In this document: positions 1 through 5,226 of the stretch, piece after piece | How positions within the stretch are numbered: position 1 is the stretch's first letter | How the letters are laid out: every line of letters begins with the position of its first letter | NCBI GenBank assembly: GCA_003246505.1 | Contig: QKAI01000528.1 | Location: 1 to 5,226 of the forward strand | Reading direction: 5' to 3' | Origin: Spirochaetaceae bacterium | GTDB taxonomy: Bacteria > Spirochaetota > Spirochaetia > DSM-2461 | DNA length: 5,226 bases | Notes under the pieces: model-generated | Told to the model about the DNA's origin: nothing | Database searches by the model: none | The model's input: only the letters and a program-made list of their open reading frames with translations | Made by a program: the position numbers and the translations under genes

Positions 1-211
1 GGCTGGCGATATCCCGCACCAGGACCATTTCGTCGGAGACGAGATCCACAATCTTAAGAGTTTTCTCCCCCTCCCCGGTGCTTTCGATCCAGCAGAAGAG
101 CCCCCCGTCGGACCAGCCCAGGATATCAAAGGAGAGGTGAACCTGCTGGGCCGGAAGGAAGGGGGCCAGCAGGAGGAGGAGTAACGGGAAAAAGGCGGCT
201 TTTCTGCCCAT
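1..211 (-). CDS. Exported protein of unknown function, N-terminal 70 residues only (runs off left edge)
   Basis: An open frame starts at an ATG (complement of 209-211) and stays open to the window edge, so only 70 codons are visible. The protein opens with a classic Sec signal peptide: a short basic n-region (MGRK), a very hydrophobic core with six consecutive Leu at residues 10-15, then PAQQ, with likely signal peptidase I cleavage after Ala21. No Cys sits in a lipobox position, so it is probably a soluble periplasmic or surface protein, not a lipoprotein. The mature part contains GWSDGG followed about 15 residues later by a hydrophobic beta-like strand (LKIVDLV). That spacing resembles a blade of a beta-propeller, but one putative blade is too little to assign a family. 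The gene diverges from the transporter at 275. There is no clear Shine-Dalgarno; CAGGG lies one base before the ATG. I do not recognise the gene. Confidence 0.72.
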   Translation of the reverse strand, partial: MGRKAAFFPLLLLLLAPFLPAQQVHLSFDILGWSDGGLFCWIESTGEGEKTLKIVDLVSDEMVLVRDIAS

Positions 212-217
212 GCCCTG

Positions 218-246
218 ATTTTACTTTCAATAATCCATTTACACAA
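218..246 (-). promoter_or_regulatory. Candidate sigma70-type promoter for the minus-strand exported protein
   Basis: Read on the minus strand, TTGTGT (complement of 241-246) is followed after exactly 17 bases by TAAAAT (complement of 218-223), a 5 of 6 match to the -10 consensus; the -35 matches at three positions. The expected transcription start falls at about 211-212, at or next to the first base of the ATG, which would give a leaderless or nearly leaderless message. Found by eye only. Confidence 0.4.
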
Positions 247-267
247 TCCCCGGAAAAAGACTAGATT
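238..267 (+). promoter_or_regulatory. Candidate promoter for the MdtG-like transporter, overlapping the divergent promoter
   Basis: TTTACA at 238-243 matches the -35 consensus at 5 of 6 positions. TAGATT at 262-267 matches the -10 at 4 of 6, with an 18-base spacer. The predicted start of transcription is near 274, just before the ATG at 275. The -35 overlaps the -35 of the opposite-strand promoter (241-246), so RNA polymerase could probably not occupy both at once. This is the weaker call of the pair. Confidence 0.28.
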
Positions 268-274
268 GGAACCC

Positions 275-1471
275 ATGCAGTCCTGGGAAAAAAACCTCTA
301 CACCGTCTGGGCGATTCAGATCCTCTCCCTGGCCGGATTCGGCTTCGGCATCCCCTTTCTGCCCTTTTACATCCAGGATCTGGGCATTACCGATCCGCAC
401 CGGGTTAAACTATGGACCGGACTGATGGCGGCCCTCCCCGGCCTGTCCATGGGCATCATGGCCCCGGTCTGGGGAATGGCGGCGGACCGGTACGGGCGCA
501 AGCTCATGCTTATCCGGGCGACCCTCTCCGGCACGGTCATTGTCGGCCTCATGGGGATCGTCACATCCCCCCACGCACTCCTTGCCCTGCGCATTATCCA
601 GGGGCTTTTCACCGGGACAGTATCGGCGGCGGCCACCCTGGTCGCTTCGGGGACCCCGGAAAGCAGGAGCGGATACGCCCTGGGCTTTCTCTCCTCATCC
701 ACTTTTATCGGGTGGTCCCTGGGGCCTCTGGCGGGGGGGCTGGCGGCGGAGCACCTGGGGTACCGGTACAGCTTCTTCATCGGGGCCCTGATCCTTCTTC
801 TGGCCATGGTCCTGACACTTGTTCTTGTCAGGGAGCTGAATCCCCCCGGTCCGGTCTCCGGGGTGAGGAAAAAGGGCGGAGACGCGTCGGAAGGCGGCTT
901 CAGAGCACTTTTCCTCTCCCTGATCCCCCTGATGACCATACTGCTCTTTCTCCGGGTATCCCGTACCATGCCCGCCTCCTTTCTGCCCCTGCGGATTCAG
1001 GAATTGCTGGGAAAACTGGAGGGTTCTTCTGTGACCATGGGGTATCTCTCGGCGGCAGCGGGTTTCTTCACCGCCCTCTCGGGGATTATTCTGGGCCGCT
1101 GGGGGGACCGGACGGATAAGCTCAGGCTTATCTCCCTGTGCGCCCTCGCCGCGGCAGTTCTGGAGGTGCCCCTGGCCCTGTCGAAGGATCTCGCCGGCTT
1201 CTCCCTCTTCTATATTCTCCTCGCCTTTGCCGCCGGGGGAATCGAACCGCAGCTGCAGGCCCTTATCAGTTCCCGCACCCCTCCGTACAGGAGGGGGCTG
1301 CTTTTCGGGGTTCAGACCGCCTTCGGATCCGCCGGATGGGCCCTGGCCCCGCTTCTGGGGACTTGGATATCGGTCACCTGGCATCTGAGCGCCCTTTTCC
1401 TTGGGGGAGCCCTGTTCTTTCTGGCAGCAGCCCTTGTCGGACTGATCCTTATCGGGAGAATCAAGAATTAG
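275..1471 (+). CDS. MFS drug:H+ antiporter, MdtG-like (DHA1 type)
   Basis: Inner-membrane major facilitator of about 398 residues, the usual length for 12-helix drug:proton antiporters. It most resembles E. coli MdtG as I remember it. Shared features are the N-terminal W-x-K-N-L, PFLPFYIQDLG near residues 27-37, APVWG then motif A (G67-M-A-A-D71-R-Y-G-R75-K76) followed by LMLIRA, motif B-like R106-I-I-Q-G110, the sequence SGYALG, and motif C (G150-P-L-A-G-G155) typical of antiporters. A degenerate motif A copy, GRWGDRTDK, lies in the second half between helices 8 and 9, as expected from the internal repeat of the fold. The expected role is proton-coupled efflux of lipophilic compounds; the substrate cannot be read from sequence. 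Start choice: a TTG at 266 is in frame and would add three residues, but I prefer the ATG at 275, which places W-x-K-N-L near the N-terminus. Neither start has a good Shine-Dalgarno (GGA at 268-270 is only four bases from the ATG). It is followed by its own promoter-containing gap, so it is probably monocistronic. Confidence 0.9.
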   Translation: MQSWEKNLYTVWAIQILSLAGFGFGIPFLPFYIQDLGITDPHRVKLWTGLMAALPGLSMGIMAPVWGMAADRYGRKLMLIRATLSGTVIVGLMGIVTSPHALLALRIIQGLFTGTVSAAATLVASGTPESRSGYALGFLSSSTFIGWSLGPLAGGLAAEHLGYRYSFFIGALILLLAMVLTLVLVRELNPPGPVSGVRKKGGDASEGGFRALFLSLIPLMTILLFLRVSRTMPASFLPLRIQELLGKLEGSSVTMGYLSAAAGFFTALSGIILGRWGDRTDKLRLISLCALAAAVLEVPLALSKDLAGFSLFYILLAFAAGGIEPQLQALISSRTPPYRRGLLFGVQTAFGSAGWALAPLLGTWISVTWHLSALFLGGALFFLAAALVGLILIGRIKN

Positions 1472-1474
1472 GCG

Positions 1475-1519
1475 TTTTTTTAAAAAAATTATGGATTTTC
1501 ACCGAACAGGATGTATAAT
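1475..1519 (+). promoter_or_regulatory. Strong candidate promoter with UP-like A/T tract upstream of the first lipoprotein
   Basis: TATAAT at 1514-1519 is a perfect -10 hexamer. The -35 is weak (TGGATT at 1492-1497, spacer 16, 3 of 6). Just upstream, T7A7 at 1475-1488 would lie about 38 to 51 bases before the predicted start of transcription (about 1526), the place where UP elements contact the alpha subunit C-terminal domains of RNA polymerase. An UP element could compensate for the poor -35. The predicted leader is about 38 nt and carries the AAGGAG site. This is the best promoter in the window and fits high expression of a small lipoprotein. Confidence 0.6.
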
Positions 1520-1551
1520 TTTCATGGTATTGAGCTTTTATTCTAAGAATC

Positions 1552-1557
1552 AAGGAG
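1552..1557 (+). promoter_or_regulatory. Ribosome binding site AAGGAG that decides the lipoprotein start
   Basis: A full AAGGAG lies six bases before GTG 1564 and directly abuts TTG 1558. Only the GTG has workable spacing, so the protein begins MKKALV and the TTG should not be used as the start. Confidence 0.8.
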
Positions 1558-1563
1558 TTGAAA

Positions 1564-2151
1564 GTGAAAAAAGCGTTAGTCCTATTAAGCGTATTAGCTA
1601 TGTTATTTATTGCGTCCTGCGGTTCCGAACCGGAATCGGCCAAGAACACCCAGGATGTCAATGCCGGCGGGGCTGACCTGCCCGATTTCTTCCTCTTCCC
1701 CCCCCAGGCAAAAGACGCCATCTACGGAGTGGGAAGCCACAAGTCCAAGGACCTGTCCGTAGCCAGAGAAGTGGCCACCACCAGGGCCAGAGCTGACATT
1801 GCCAAGCAGGTAAGCGTCAGCGTACAGACCATGCTTACCGATTATTTTCAGGAAGCCGGCGTGGGTGACGACAAGCAGAGCATCGAGATGGTAGAGAAGA
1901 TCACCAAAGAAGTGGCCGATATCGAGATAAAGGGCGCCACCACCAAGGAAGTTTACGTAACCAAGGATAGATCCGAAGTCTTCGTTCTGGTGGAATACCC
2001 CCTGAACAATTTCATCGAGGAACAGGTCGCCGATGTTTTCCAGAGAAACGAAAGCGCCGCCTTTGCCGAATTCAAGGCACAGCAGGCCCTGGACAGACTG
2101 AACGCGGAAGTTGCCAACAATCCTCCCGCCTCCGCGGCCAACGCCAACTAA
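1564..2151 (+). CDS. LPP20-family lipoprotein (195 aa)
   Basis: Begins with a textbook lipoprotein signal: MKK, a hydrophobic core, and lipobox I-A-S-C with the lipidated Cys at residue 19. Mature sequence starts GSEPES. After a polar linker (20-38) comes an LPP20-like domain: LPDFF at 39-43, IYGVG at 53-57, then a helix with regularly spaced Ala and Arg (A67, R74, A75, R76, A77, A80) ending in KQVSVSVQ. A charged helical stretch follows (about 95-120), then a strand pair including EVYVTKD and VFVLVEYPL near 130-155, where a short hairpin of strands closes the domain. The C-terminus is an Ala/Asn/Pro-rich tail. LPP20 proteins are membrane-anchored; the family is named for the Helicobacter pylori lipoprotein, and its molecular function is poorly defined. 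GTG 1564 is chosen over TTG 1558 because of the RBS spacing. It is likely the first and more abundant product of a two-gene unit with the lipoprotein at 2262. Confidence 0.88.
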   Translation: MKKALVLLSVLAMLFIASCGSEPESAKNTQDVNAGGADLPDFFLFPPQAKDAIYGVGSHKSKDLSVAREVATTRARADIAKQVSVSVQTMLTDYFQEAGVGDDKQSIEMVEKITKEVADIEIKGATTKEVYVTKDRSEVFVLVEYPLNNFIEEQVADVFQRNESAAFAEFKAQQALDRLNAEVANNPPASAANAN

Positions 2152-2158
2152 TCATCCG

Positions 2159-2176
2159 ATCCTAAAATTTAAGGAT
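2159..2176. repeat. Short AT-rich palindrome after the LPP20 stop codon
   Basis: An 18-base near-perfect palindrome: ATCCT, then A, AAATTT, A, then AGGAT, with a single A/A mismatch on each side of the self-complementary centre. It begins seven bases after the TAA. It also contains AAGGA at 2171-2175, which would be a correctly spaced ribosome site for the ATG at 2181. It could be a protein-binding site or chance in an AT-rich spacer. Confidence 0.4.
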
Positions 2177-2185
2177 TTCAATGAC

Positions 2186-2222
2186 GGGTATGCCGTTCTT
2201 CCCACGGAAGAGCGGCATACCC
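2186..2222 (+). other. Strong 17-bp RNA hairpin between the two lipoprotein genes
   Basis: GGGTATGCCG (2186-2195) pairs perfectly with CGGCATACCC (2213-2222). Inside it, T2196 faces G2212 (a wobble pair in RNA), and TCTTCC (2197-2202) pairs with GGAAGA (2206-2211), leaving a three-base CAC loop. That is 17 consecutive pairs. The downstream sequence (TTACTGTTATC) has no U-run, so it does not look like an efficient intrinsic terminator. It sits 35 bases after the first lipoprotein stop and 40 bases before the next start. Possible roles are protecting the 3' end of the upstream message, partial termination, or an RNase processing site, any of which would favour the upstream gene. Confidence 0.85.
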
Positions 2223-2261
2223 TTACTGTTATCAGGACCGCTGTCCGGAGTTAATAAAGTT

Positions 2262-3113
2262 ATGAAATATCCCCTTCTTCTCATTCTCCCCCTTTTTTTC
2301 CTCTCCTCCTGCCTCACGACAGGGAAGAGTTCCTCACCTGCGGTCCAGGCCGCGGCCCCTCCGGTCCCGAAGGAAGAGAGGGTCTATGAAACGAGAAGGG
2401 ATATCCGATCGGTTAAGGATCTCCCCTCCTGGGTTTACGACAGCTCCCCCAGGGACGGTGCCCCCCGCTCGGTGATCTTCGCCTCCCGGTACGCCAATGA
2501 GGATTCCGCCTTTCAGGCGGCCTGGGGACTGGCCGCCATCGATGCGGCTCGGCGGGACGGCATCTATGTGACCGCCCTTTCCCTGTCCCAGGAAGGCTCC
2601 TACAACTTCGCCCATGCCAGTGATATCCAGATCCGGTTCCTGACCGACAACAGGGTGGTCTACCTGGATAATCTGGAACTGGAAAATTTCCTGTACACCC
2701 CCGTGGGAACCATCGCCCGGTTCAGCCTTGTCGACGCCGATCTGCCCCGGGATCTGGATTTTACCCCCGACCCCGGCTCGCCCCCCCAATGGATCACCCG
2801 CATTCCTCAGATTGAGGGCTATATTGCCACGGTGGGAACGGCGGAGCGCCACCAGGACTGGGGCTACTCCTTCGAAGCGGCGGATAAGAGCGCCCTGGCA
2901 AACCTGACGGTATCCCTTTACTCCAAACTGACGGAGATCACCACGACCTGGGAAAGCTCCCGGAACGACAACAACCGCATATCCTCCCTGGAGACCCTAT
3001 TCATCAGGGGCGAGGGGATTCTCAGGGACACCATGATCATCGCCCGGTGGGTGGATGAGAAGGAGGAGCAGTTCTACTCCCTGGCGGTAATGCCCTCTCC
3101 CCTGGAAGAGTAA
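2262..3113 (+). CDS. Lipoprotein with two LPP20-like modules (283 aa)
   Basis: The signal peptide MKYPLLLILPLFFLSSC ends in lipobox L-S-S-C with Cys at residue 17. A low-complexity Ser/Ala/Pro linker (about 22-37) and a charged stretch follow. The rest looks like two similar halves. Half one starts LPSWV (54-58), then a strand, then an Ala-rich helix (FQAAWGLAAIDAARRDG) and later VVYLDNLEL and a strand IARFSLVD. Half two starts PPQWI (174-178), then YIATVGTAE, an Ala-rich helix (SFEAADKSALANL), and ends with strands MIIARWVD and FYSLAVMP. Both follow the P-x-W, G-x-G/strand, Ala helix, closing strands order of LPP20 domains and of the neighbouring lipoprotein. Assignment is from the pattern, moderate confidence. 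The start at ATG 2262 is favoured for its compact signal peptide, with GGAG at 2247-2250 eleven bases upstream, a slightly long spacing. An in-frame ATG at 2181 has a better ribosome site but would put 27 extra residues before the signal and run through the hairpin. Likely cotranscribed with the gene at 1564. Confidence 0.82.
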   Translation: MKYPLLLILPLFFLSSCLTTGKSSSPAVQAAAPPVPKEERVYETRRDIRSVKDLPSWVYDSSPRDGAPRSVIFASRYANEDSAFQAAWGLAAIDAARRDGIYVTALSLSQEGSYNFAHASDIQIRFLTDNRVVYLDNLELENFLYTPVGTIARFSLVDADLPRDLDFTPDPGSPPQWITRIPQIEGYIATVGTAERHQDWGYSFEAADKSALANLTVSLYSKLTEITTTWESSRNDNNRISSLETLFIRGEGILRDTMIIARWVDEKEEQFYSLAVMPSPLEE

Positions 3114-3165
3114 GCCCCGGGTCCGACGGATTTTACATTTTCCTGTTTTTTTCCTAACATTTCCG

Positions 3166-3174
3166 TGTTACTAT
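3166..3174 (+). promoter_or_regulatory. Candidate extended -10 promoter for the UMF1 transporter
   Basis: TG at 3166-3167, one base, then TACTAT at 3169-3174 forms an extended -10 element with the conserved second A and final T. Upstream at the -35 distance there is only a T-run (3146-3152), so the -35 is poor, as is common with extended -10 promoters. The expected start is about 3181, giving a leader of about 26 nt. Found by eye. Confidence 0.4.
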
Positions 3175-3194
3175 GAAATTCTCAAACCCTTTCC

Positions 3195-3201
3195 AGAGAG
3201 G
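3195..3201 (+). promoter_or_regulatory. Ribosome binding site AGAGAGG for the UMF1 transporter
   Basis: AGAGAGG lies five bases before ATG 3207. It supports this ATG over the out-of-frame ATG at 3173. Confidence 0.6.
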
Positions 3202-3206
3202 CACCT

Positions 3207-4514
3207 ATGAAAGACGGCAATACCCGGTTCACGAAGGAAGAAAAAAGCTGGATGATGTACGATTGGGCGAATTCGGCCCATTCCATCGTGGTGGTGACAA
3301 TTCTCCCCATCTTCTTCATGTCCCTCTTCGAGGACAACACCGGTGCCATGGCCACCTGGGGCAGCGTCACATCGGCCTCCAAATTCATCGTCGCCCTTAT
3401 GGCGCCCCTCCTGGGGACACTGGGGGATTTCAAAAATATGAAGAAACGGCTGCTGGCCCTGTTCATGGCCATAGGGGCCATGGCCTGCCTGGGCCTCTCC
3501 GGCATGCCCTTCGCCCCCAAATGGCAGCTCATTCTGGCTCTCTACGCCCTGAGCAACATCGGCTTTGCGGGAGCCAATATCTTCTACGACGGGTTTCTGC
3601 CGGAAGTGACCACCCACGAGAGAATGGACCGGGTCTCCGCCTGGGGTTTCGGACTGGGATACATCGGCGGTTCCACCATTCCCTTTGTCATATTCCTCGT
3701 TCTCTATATGACCGTCTCCGCGGGAATGGCCATGGCCATATCCTTCGGTCTGACCGGCCTCTGGTGGGCCGTCTTCTCCCTGCCCCTCCTCAGGAACGTC
3801 AAGCAGACCCACTATGTGGAGAGACGGAGGGGCATGATGGCCGACTCTTTCCGGCAAATGGGAAAAACGGTCAGGGACATCGCCTCCCGCAGGAAAATGC
3901 TCTTCTTCCTCATCGCCTATTTTTTCTATATCGACGGGGTCAACACGATCATCTTCATGTCCACAGCCTACGGATCGACCCTCCATATCGACGCCACCCA
4001 GATGATGATGGCCCTGCTCATGGTCCAGATACTGGCTTTCCCCTTCGCCCTGCTCTACGGCTATCTGGCGGGAAAATTCGGCACGAGCCGGATGATCTGG
4101 GTCGGGATTCTGGTCTACACGGGCATCTGCATCTTCGGCTTTTTCGTCAGGGAGACCTGGCATTTCTGGTTTCTTGCGGCCATGGTGGCCACGAGCCAGG
4201 GGGGCATCCAGGCCCTCTCACGCTCCCTGTTCGGAAAGATGATTCCCCAGAAGGAACGGGCCAATGAATTCTTCGGTTTCTTTGAGATCTTCGGCAAGTT
4301 CTCCGCCATCATGGGCCCCTGGCTATTCGGGACCGCCACGGTTGTCGCGGCCCGGATCATACGAGCCCGCCAGCCCGGTCTGTCCCCCTTTGATCTGGAC
4401 CGTTCCGCCGCCCCCTACGGCGTTCTGAGCGTTCTTTTGATCTTCATCATCGGAAGCCTTTTTTTCATGGTTTACCACCGGATCGAGAAGCGGGAAGAGG
4501 CAGAGAAAAACTAG
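3207..4514 (+). CDS. UMF1-family MFS transporter (Atg22-like), 435 aa
   Basis: Integral membrane protein of 435 residues, normal for the bacterial UMF1 branch of the major facilitator superfamily, related to yeast Atg22, which exports amino acids from the vacuole. Diagnostic stretches are the N-terminal YDWANSA (18-24) before helix 1, the motif A-like GDFKNMKKR (73-81), FYDGFLPEV (126-134), the central charged loop with basic residues between the two halves (about 195-230), IDGVNTIIFM at the start of the second half, and SQGGIQALSRSLFGKMIP (330-347), followed by NEFFGFFEIFGKFSAIMGP. A charged C-terminal tail (KREEAEKN) is cytoplasmic by expectation. Substrate is unknown for most bacterial members; amino acid or other metabolite efflux is inference from Atg22. 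The gene has its own candidate promoter and good ribosome site, and a 71-bp AT-rich gap follows it, so it is probably monocistronic. No truncation or frameshift is visible. Confidence 0.93.
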   Translation: MKDGNTRFTKEEKSWMMYDWANSAHSIVVVTILPIFFMSLFEDNTGAMATWGSVTSASKFIVALMAPLLGTLGDFKNMKKRLLALFMAIGAMACLGLSGMPFAPKWQLILALYALSNIGFAGANIFYDGFLPEVTTHERMDRVSAWGFGLGYIGGSTIPFVIFLVLYMTVSAGMAMAISFGLTGLWWAVFSLPLLRNVKQTHYVERRRGMMADSFRQMGKTVRDIASRRKMLFFLIAYFFYIDGVNTIIFMSTAYGSTLHIDATQMMMALLMVQILAFPFALLYGYLAGKFGTSRMIWVGILVYTGICIFGFFVRETWHFWFLAAMVATSQGGIQALSRSLFGKMIPQKERANEFFGFFEIFGKFSAIMGPWLFGTATVVAARIIRARQPGLSPFDLDRSAAPYGVLSVLLIFIIGSLFFMVYHRIEKREEAEKN

Positions 4515-4540
4515 GGAAAACGGAAGTATTTTTCTTTTTT

Positions 4541-4575
4541 TTGTGTTTGCAAATTATCTGATATTAAATTATTCT
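4541..4575 (+). promoter_or_regulatory. AT-rich promoter region of the HD-GYP-like gene
   Basis: Several overlapping hexamers are possible: TTGCAA (4547-4552) with TATTCT (4570-4575), spacer 17, 4 of 6 each; or TTGTGT (4541-4546) with TTAAAT (4564-4569), spacer 17. The first would start transcription near 4582, four bases before the ATG. A T-rich run (4528-4542) lies upstream and could act as an UP-like tract or slow the end of upstream transcription. The exact element is unresolved. Confidence 0.35.
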
Positions 4576-4585
4576 TATCCCATAA

Positions 4586-5226
4586 ATGAAGGTCGTGCAG
4601 CTAGACTCGGAATATATTTTCAAGCACCAGGTCCAGATTATCGAACAGGATCTGCCCCTCATCATTGAGAACATCAAGGGTTCGCGGCGGAGGATGCAAC
4701 AGGATCGGCTACAGGAATTCCTCGCCCATCCCGGGGTCCTGGAAAAATACAAGTTCTACATAACCGACGACAATATCCAGCTGTGGAGACGGATCTGCAC
4801 AACCCGCCTTAATTTCCCCGTCAACGATAATCTCGGATCCATTCCCAATCTGGACGGGAGCAAGCTCATCTCCGAATTCAAGAGAATCAGCGAGACTCCC
4901 CTTTCGGAACGGATTGACCACCTTACCATGGACCATAGCCGTCTCAATGATATGCTCCTGAAGAAAAAGGGCCTCATTGACCGGGAGGTCGCCCGGGAGG
5001 TTTTCCCCATTTCCAAATCCGCCACCCTCATGGCGGGAGTGGCCATGTCGGATAAAAAGAAACTGGGGGGAAGCAGCCTGGAAGAGTTGAAGCTGGTGGT
5101 CACCGAGTCTTCTAAAACCATTATCTCCATCGCCGAGGCGATAGGGAACAACCGCCATACCATGAAGGAGTTCTCCTCCCTTGAGGAATTCCGCCAGTCC
5201 GATACGGTGGCCCACTGCAGCCGGGT
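4586..5226 (+). CDS. Probable HD-GYP-type cyclic-di-GMP phosphodiesterase, N-terminal part (213+ aa, cut by right edge)
   Basis: The frame opens at ATG 4586, immediately after an in-frame TAA (4583-4585), so this ATG is the most upstream start possible, and it stays open to the window end. The last residues, SDTVAHCSRV (205 to the edge), match the opening motif of HD-GYP domains, D-x-(Y/T)-x-x-H-S-x-R-V, with His210 in place of the first metal-site histidine. The preceding helix ISIAEAIGNN (181-189) is where the leading helix of such domains is expected. If right, the missing part carries the HD pair and GYP motif and would hydrolyse cyclic-di-GMP in the cytoplasm. The first about 175 residues have no signal peptide or membrane helix, are rich in charged, helix-forming residues, and fit no sensory domain that I recognise (not visibly PAS, GAF or receiver). 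No Shine-Dalgarno is seen before the ATG. The family call rests on one short motif; a generic HD-domain hydrolase is the alternative. Confidence 0.68.
   Translation, partial: MKVVQLDSEYIFKHQVQIIEQDLPLIIENIKGSRRRMQQDRLQEFLAHPGVLEKYKFYITDDNIQLWRRICTTRLNFPVNDNLGSIPNLDGSKLISEFKRISETPLSERIDHLTMDHSRLNDMLLKKKGLIDREVAREVFPISKSATLMAGVAMSDKKKLGGSSLEELKLVVTESSKTIISIAEAIGNNRHTMKEFSSLEEFRQSDTVAHCSR

Noticed and set aside
695..1384. Long minus-strand and alternate plus-strand frames inside the MdtG-like gene
   Set aside because: Low-complexity Gly/Arg/Gln/Pro products with no recognisable domain; the sense frame is a complete MFS protein.
1441..1488. Intrinsic terminator after the MdtG-like gene (T-run at 1475-1481)
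   Set aside because: Only a weak six-base imperfect stem (CCTTAT with ATTAGG) precedes the T-run. The tract fits better as an upstream promoter element, though a minor role in termination is not excluded.
1558..1563. TTG 1558 as the start of the LPP20 lipoprotein
   Set aside because: It directly abuts the AAGGAG site with no spacer; GTG 1564 has six bases of spacing and gives a standard MKK signal peptide.
3114..3150. Terminator after the second lipoprotein
   Set aside because: TCCGACGGA is too short a stem with a one-base loop, and the following T-rich sequence is interrupted. There may be a weak terminator but I cannot support it.
3171..4163. A 330-codon minus-strand frame antisense to the UMF1 gene
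   Set aside because: The product is rich in Gly, His, Asp and Glu with no hydrophobic core pattern and mirrors the codon bias of the sense gene.
3173..4267. A 364-codon plus-strand frame overlapping the UMF1 gene in another register
   Set aside because: Its product is Arg/His/Gly/Pro-rich with no domain logic, while the overlapping frame at 3207 has UMF1 motifs throughout. It is a by-product of GC-rich third positions.
4505..4542. Intrinsic terminator after the UMF1 gene
   Set aside because: The T-rich run is preceded only by an A/T stem (GAAAAA with TTTTTC) and no GC-rich hairpin.
4564..5215. Minus-strand frames antisense to the HD-GYP-like gene
   Set aside because: The plus-strand frame runs uninterrupted from 4586 to the edge with sensible composition and an HD-GYP-like motif; the antisense products show no domain.

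Overview
The window is ordinary-looking bacterial chromosome with fairly high GC content. It holds two integral-membrane transporters, two Sec-exported lipoproteins, the start of a probable cyclic-di-GMP signalling protein, and the start of an exported protein on the opposite strand. Two side-by-side LPP20-type lipoproteins next to a UMF1-family transporter and an HD-GYP-like protein suggest a spirochaete (Spirochaeta/Treponema-like). That is inference from gene content; no rRNA or other phylogenetic marker is present.

Layout: 1-211 (minus) is the N-terminus of an exported protein that runs off the left edge. It diverges from 275-1471 (plus), an MdtG-like drug:H+ antiporter of the major facilitator superfamily, and the two share a 63-bp intergenic region with candidate overlapping promoters. 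At 1475-1519 lies the best promoter of the window: a T7A7 tract followed by a perfect TATAAT. It leads into a small LPP20-type lipoprotein at 1564-2151, whose GTG start is set by a well-placed AAGGAG. A 110-bp gap with a small palindrome and a strong 17-bp hairpin separates it from a second, larger lipoprotein at 2262-3113, which appears to hold two LPP20-like modules. A candidate extended -10 promoter precedes the UMF1/Atg22-like transporter at 3207-4514. A 71-bp AT-rich gap leads to 4586-5226, the first 213 residues of a cytoplasmic protein cut by the right edge just as an HD-GYP-like domain seems to begin.

How the genes may work together: the two lipoproteins probably form one transcription unit driven from about 1514, with the hairpin able to tune the ratio of the two messages. 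The transporters and the HD-GYP-like gene each appear to have their own promoter, so there is no evidence for one large operon. Several starts (the minus-strand gene, the first transporter and the HD-GYP-like gene) lack a convincing Shine-Dalgarno and sit within a few bases of a candidate -10 box, which may mean leaderless transcripts. I see no rRNA, tRNA, CRISPR array, insertion sequence or phage gene. The least explained items are the hairpin, the duplicated lipoprotein architecture and the unidentified N-terminal region of the HD-GYP-like protein.
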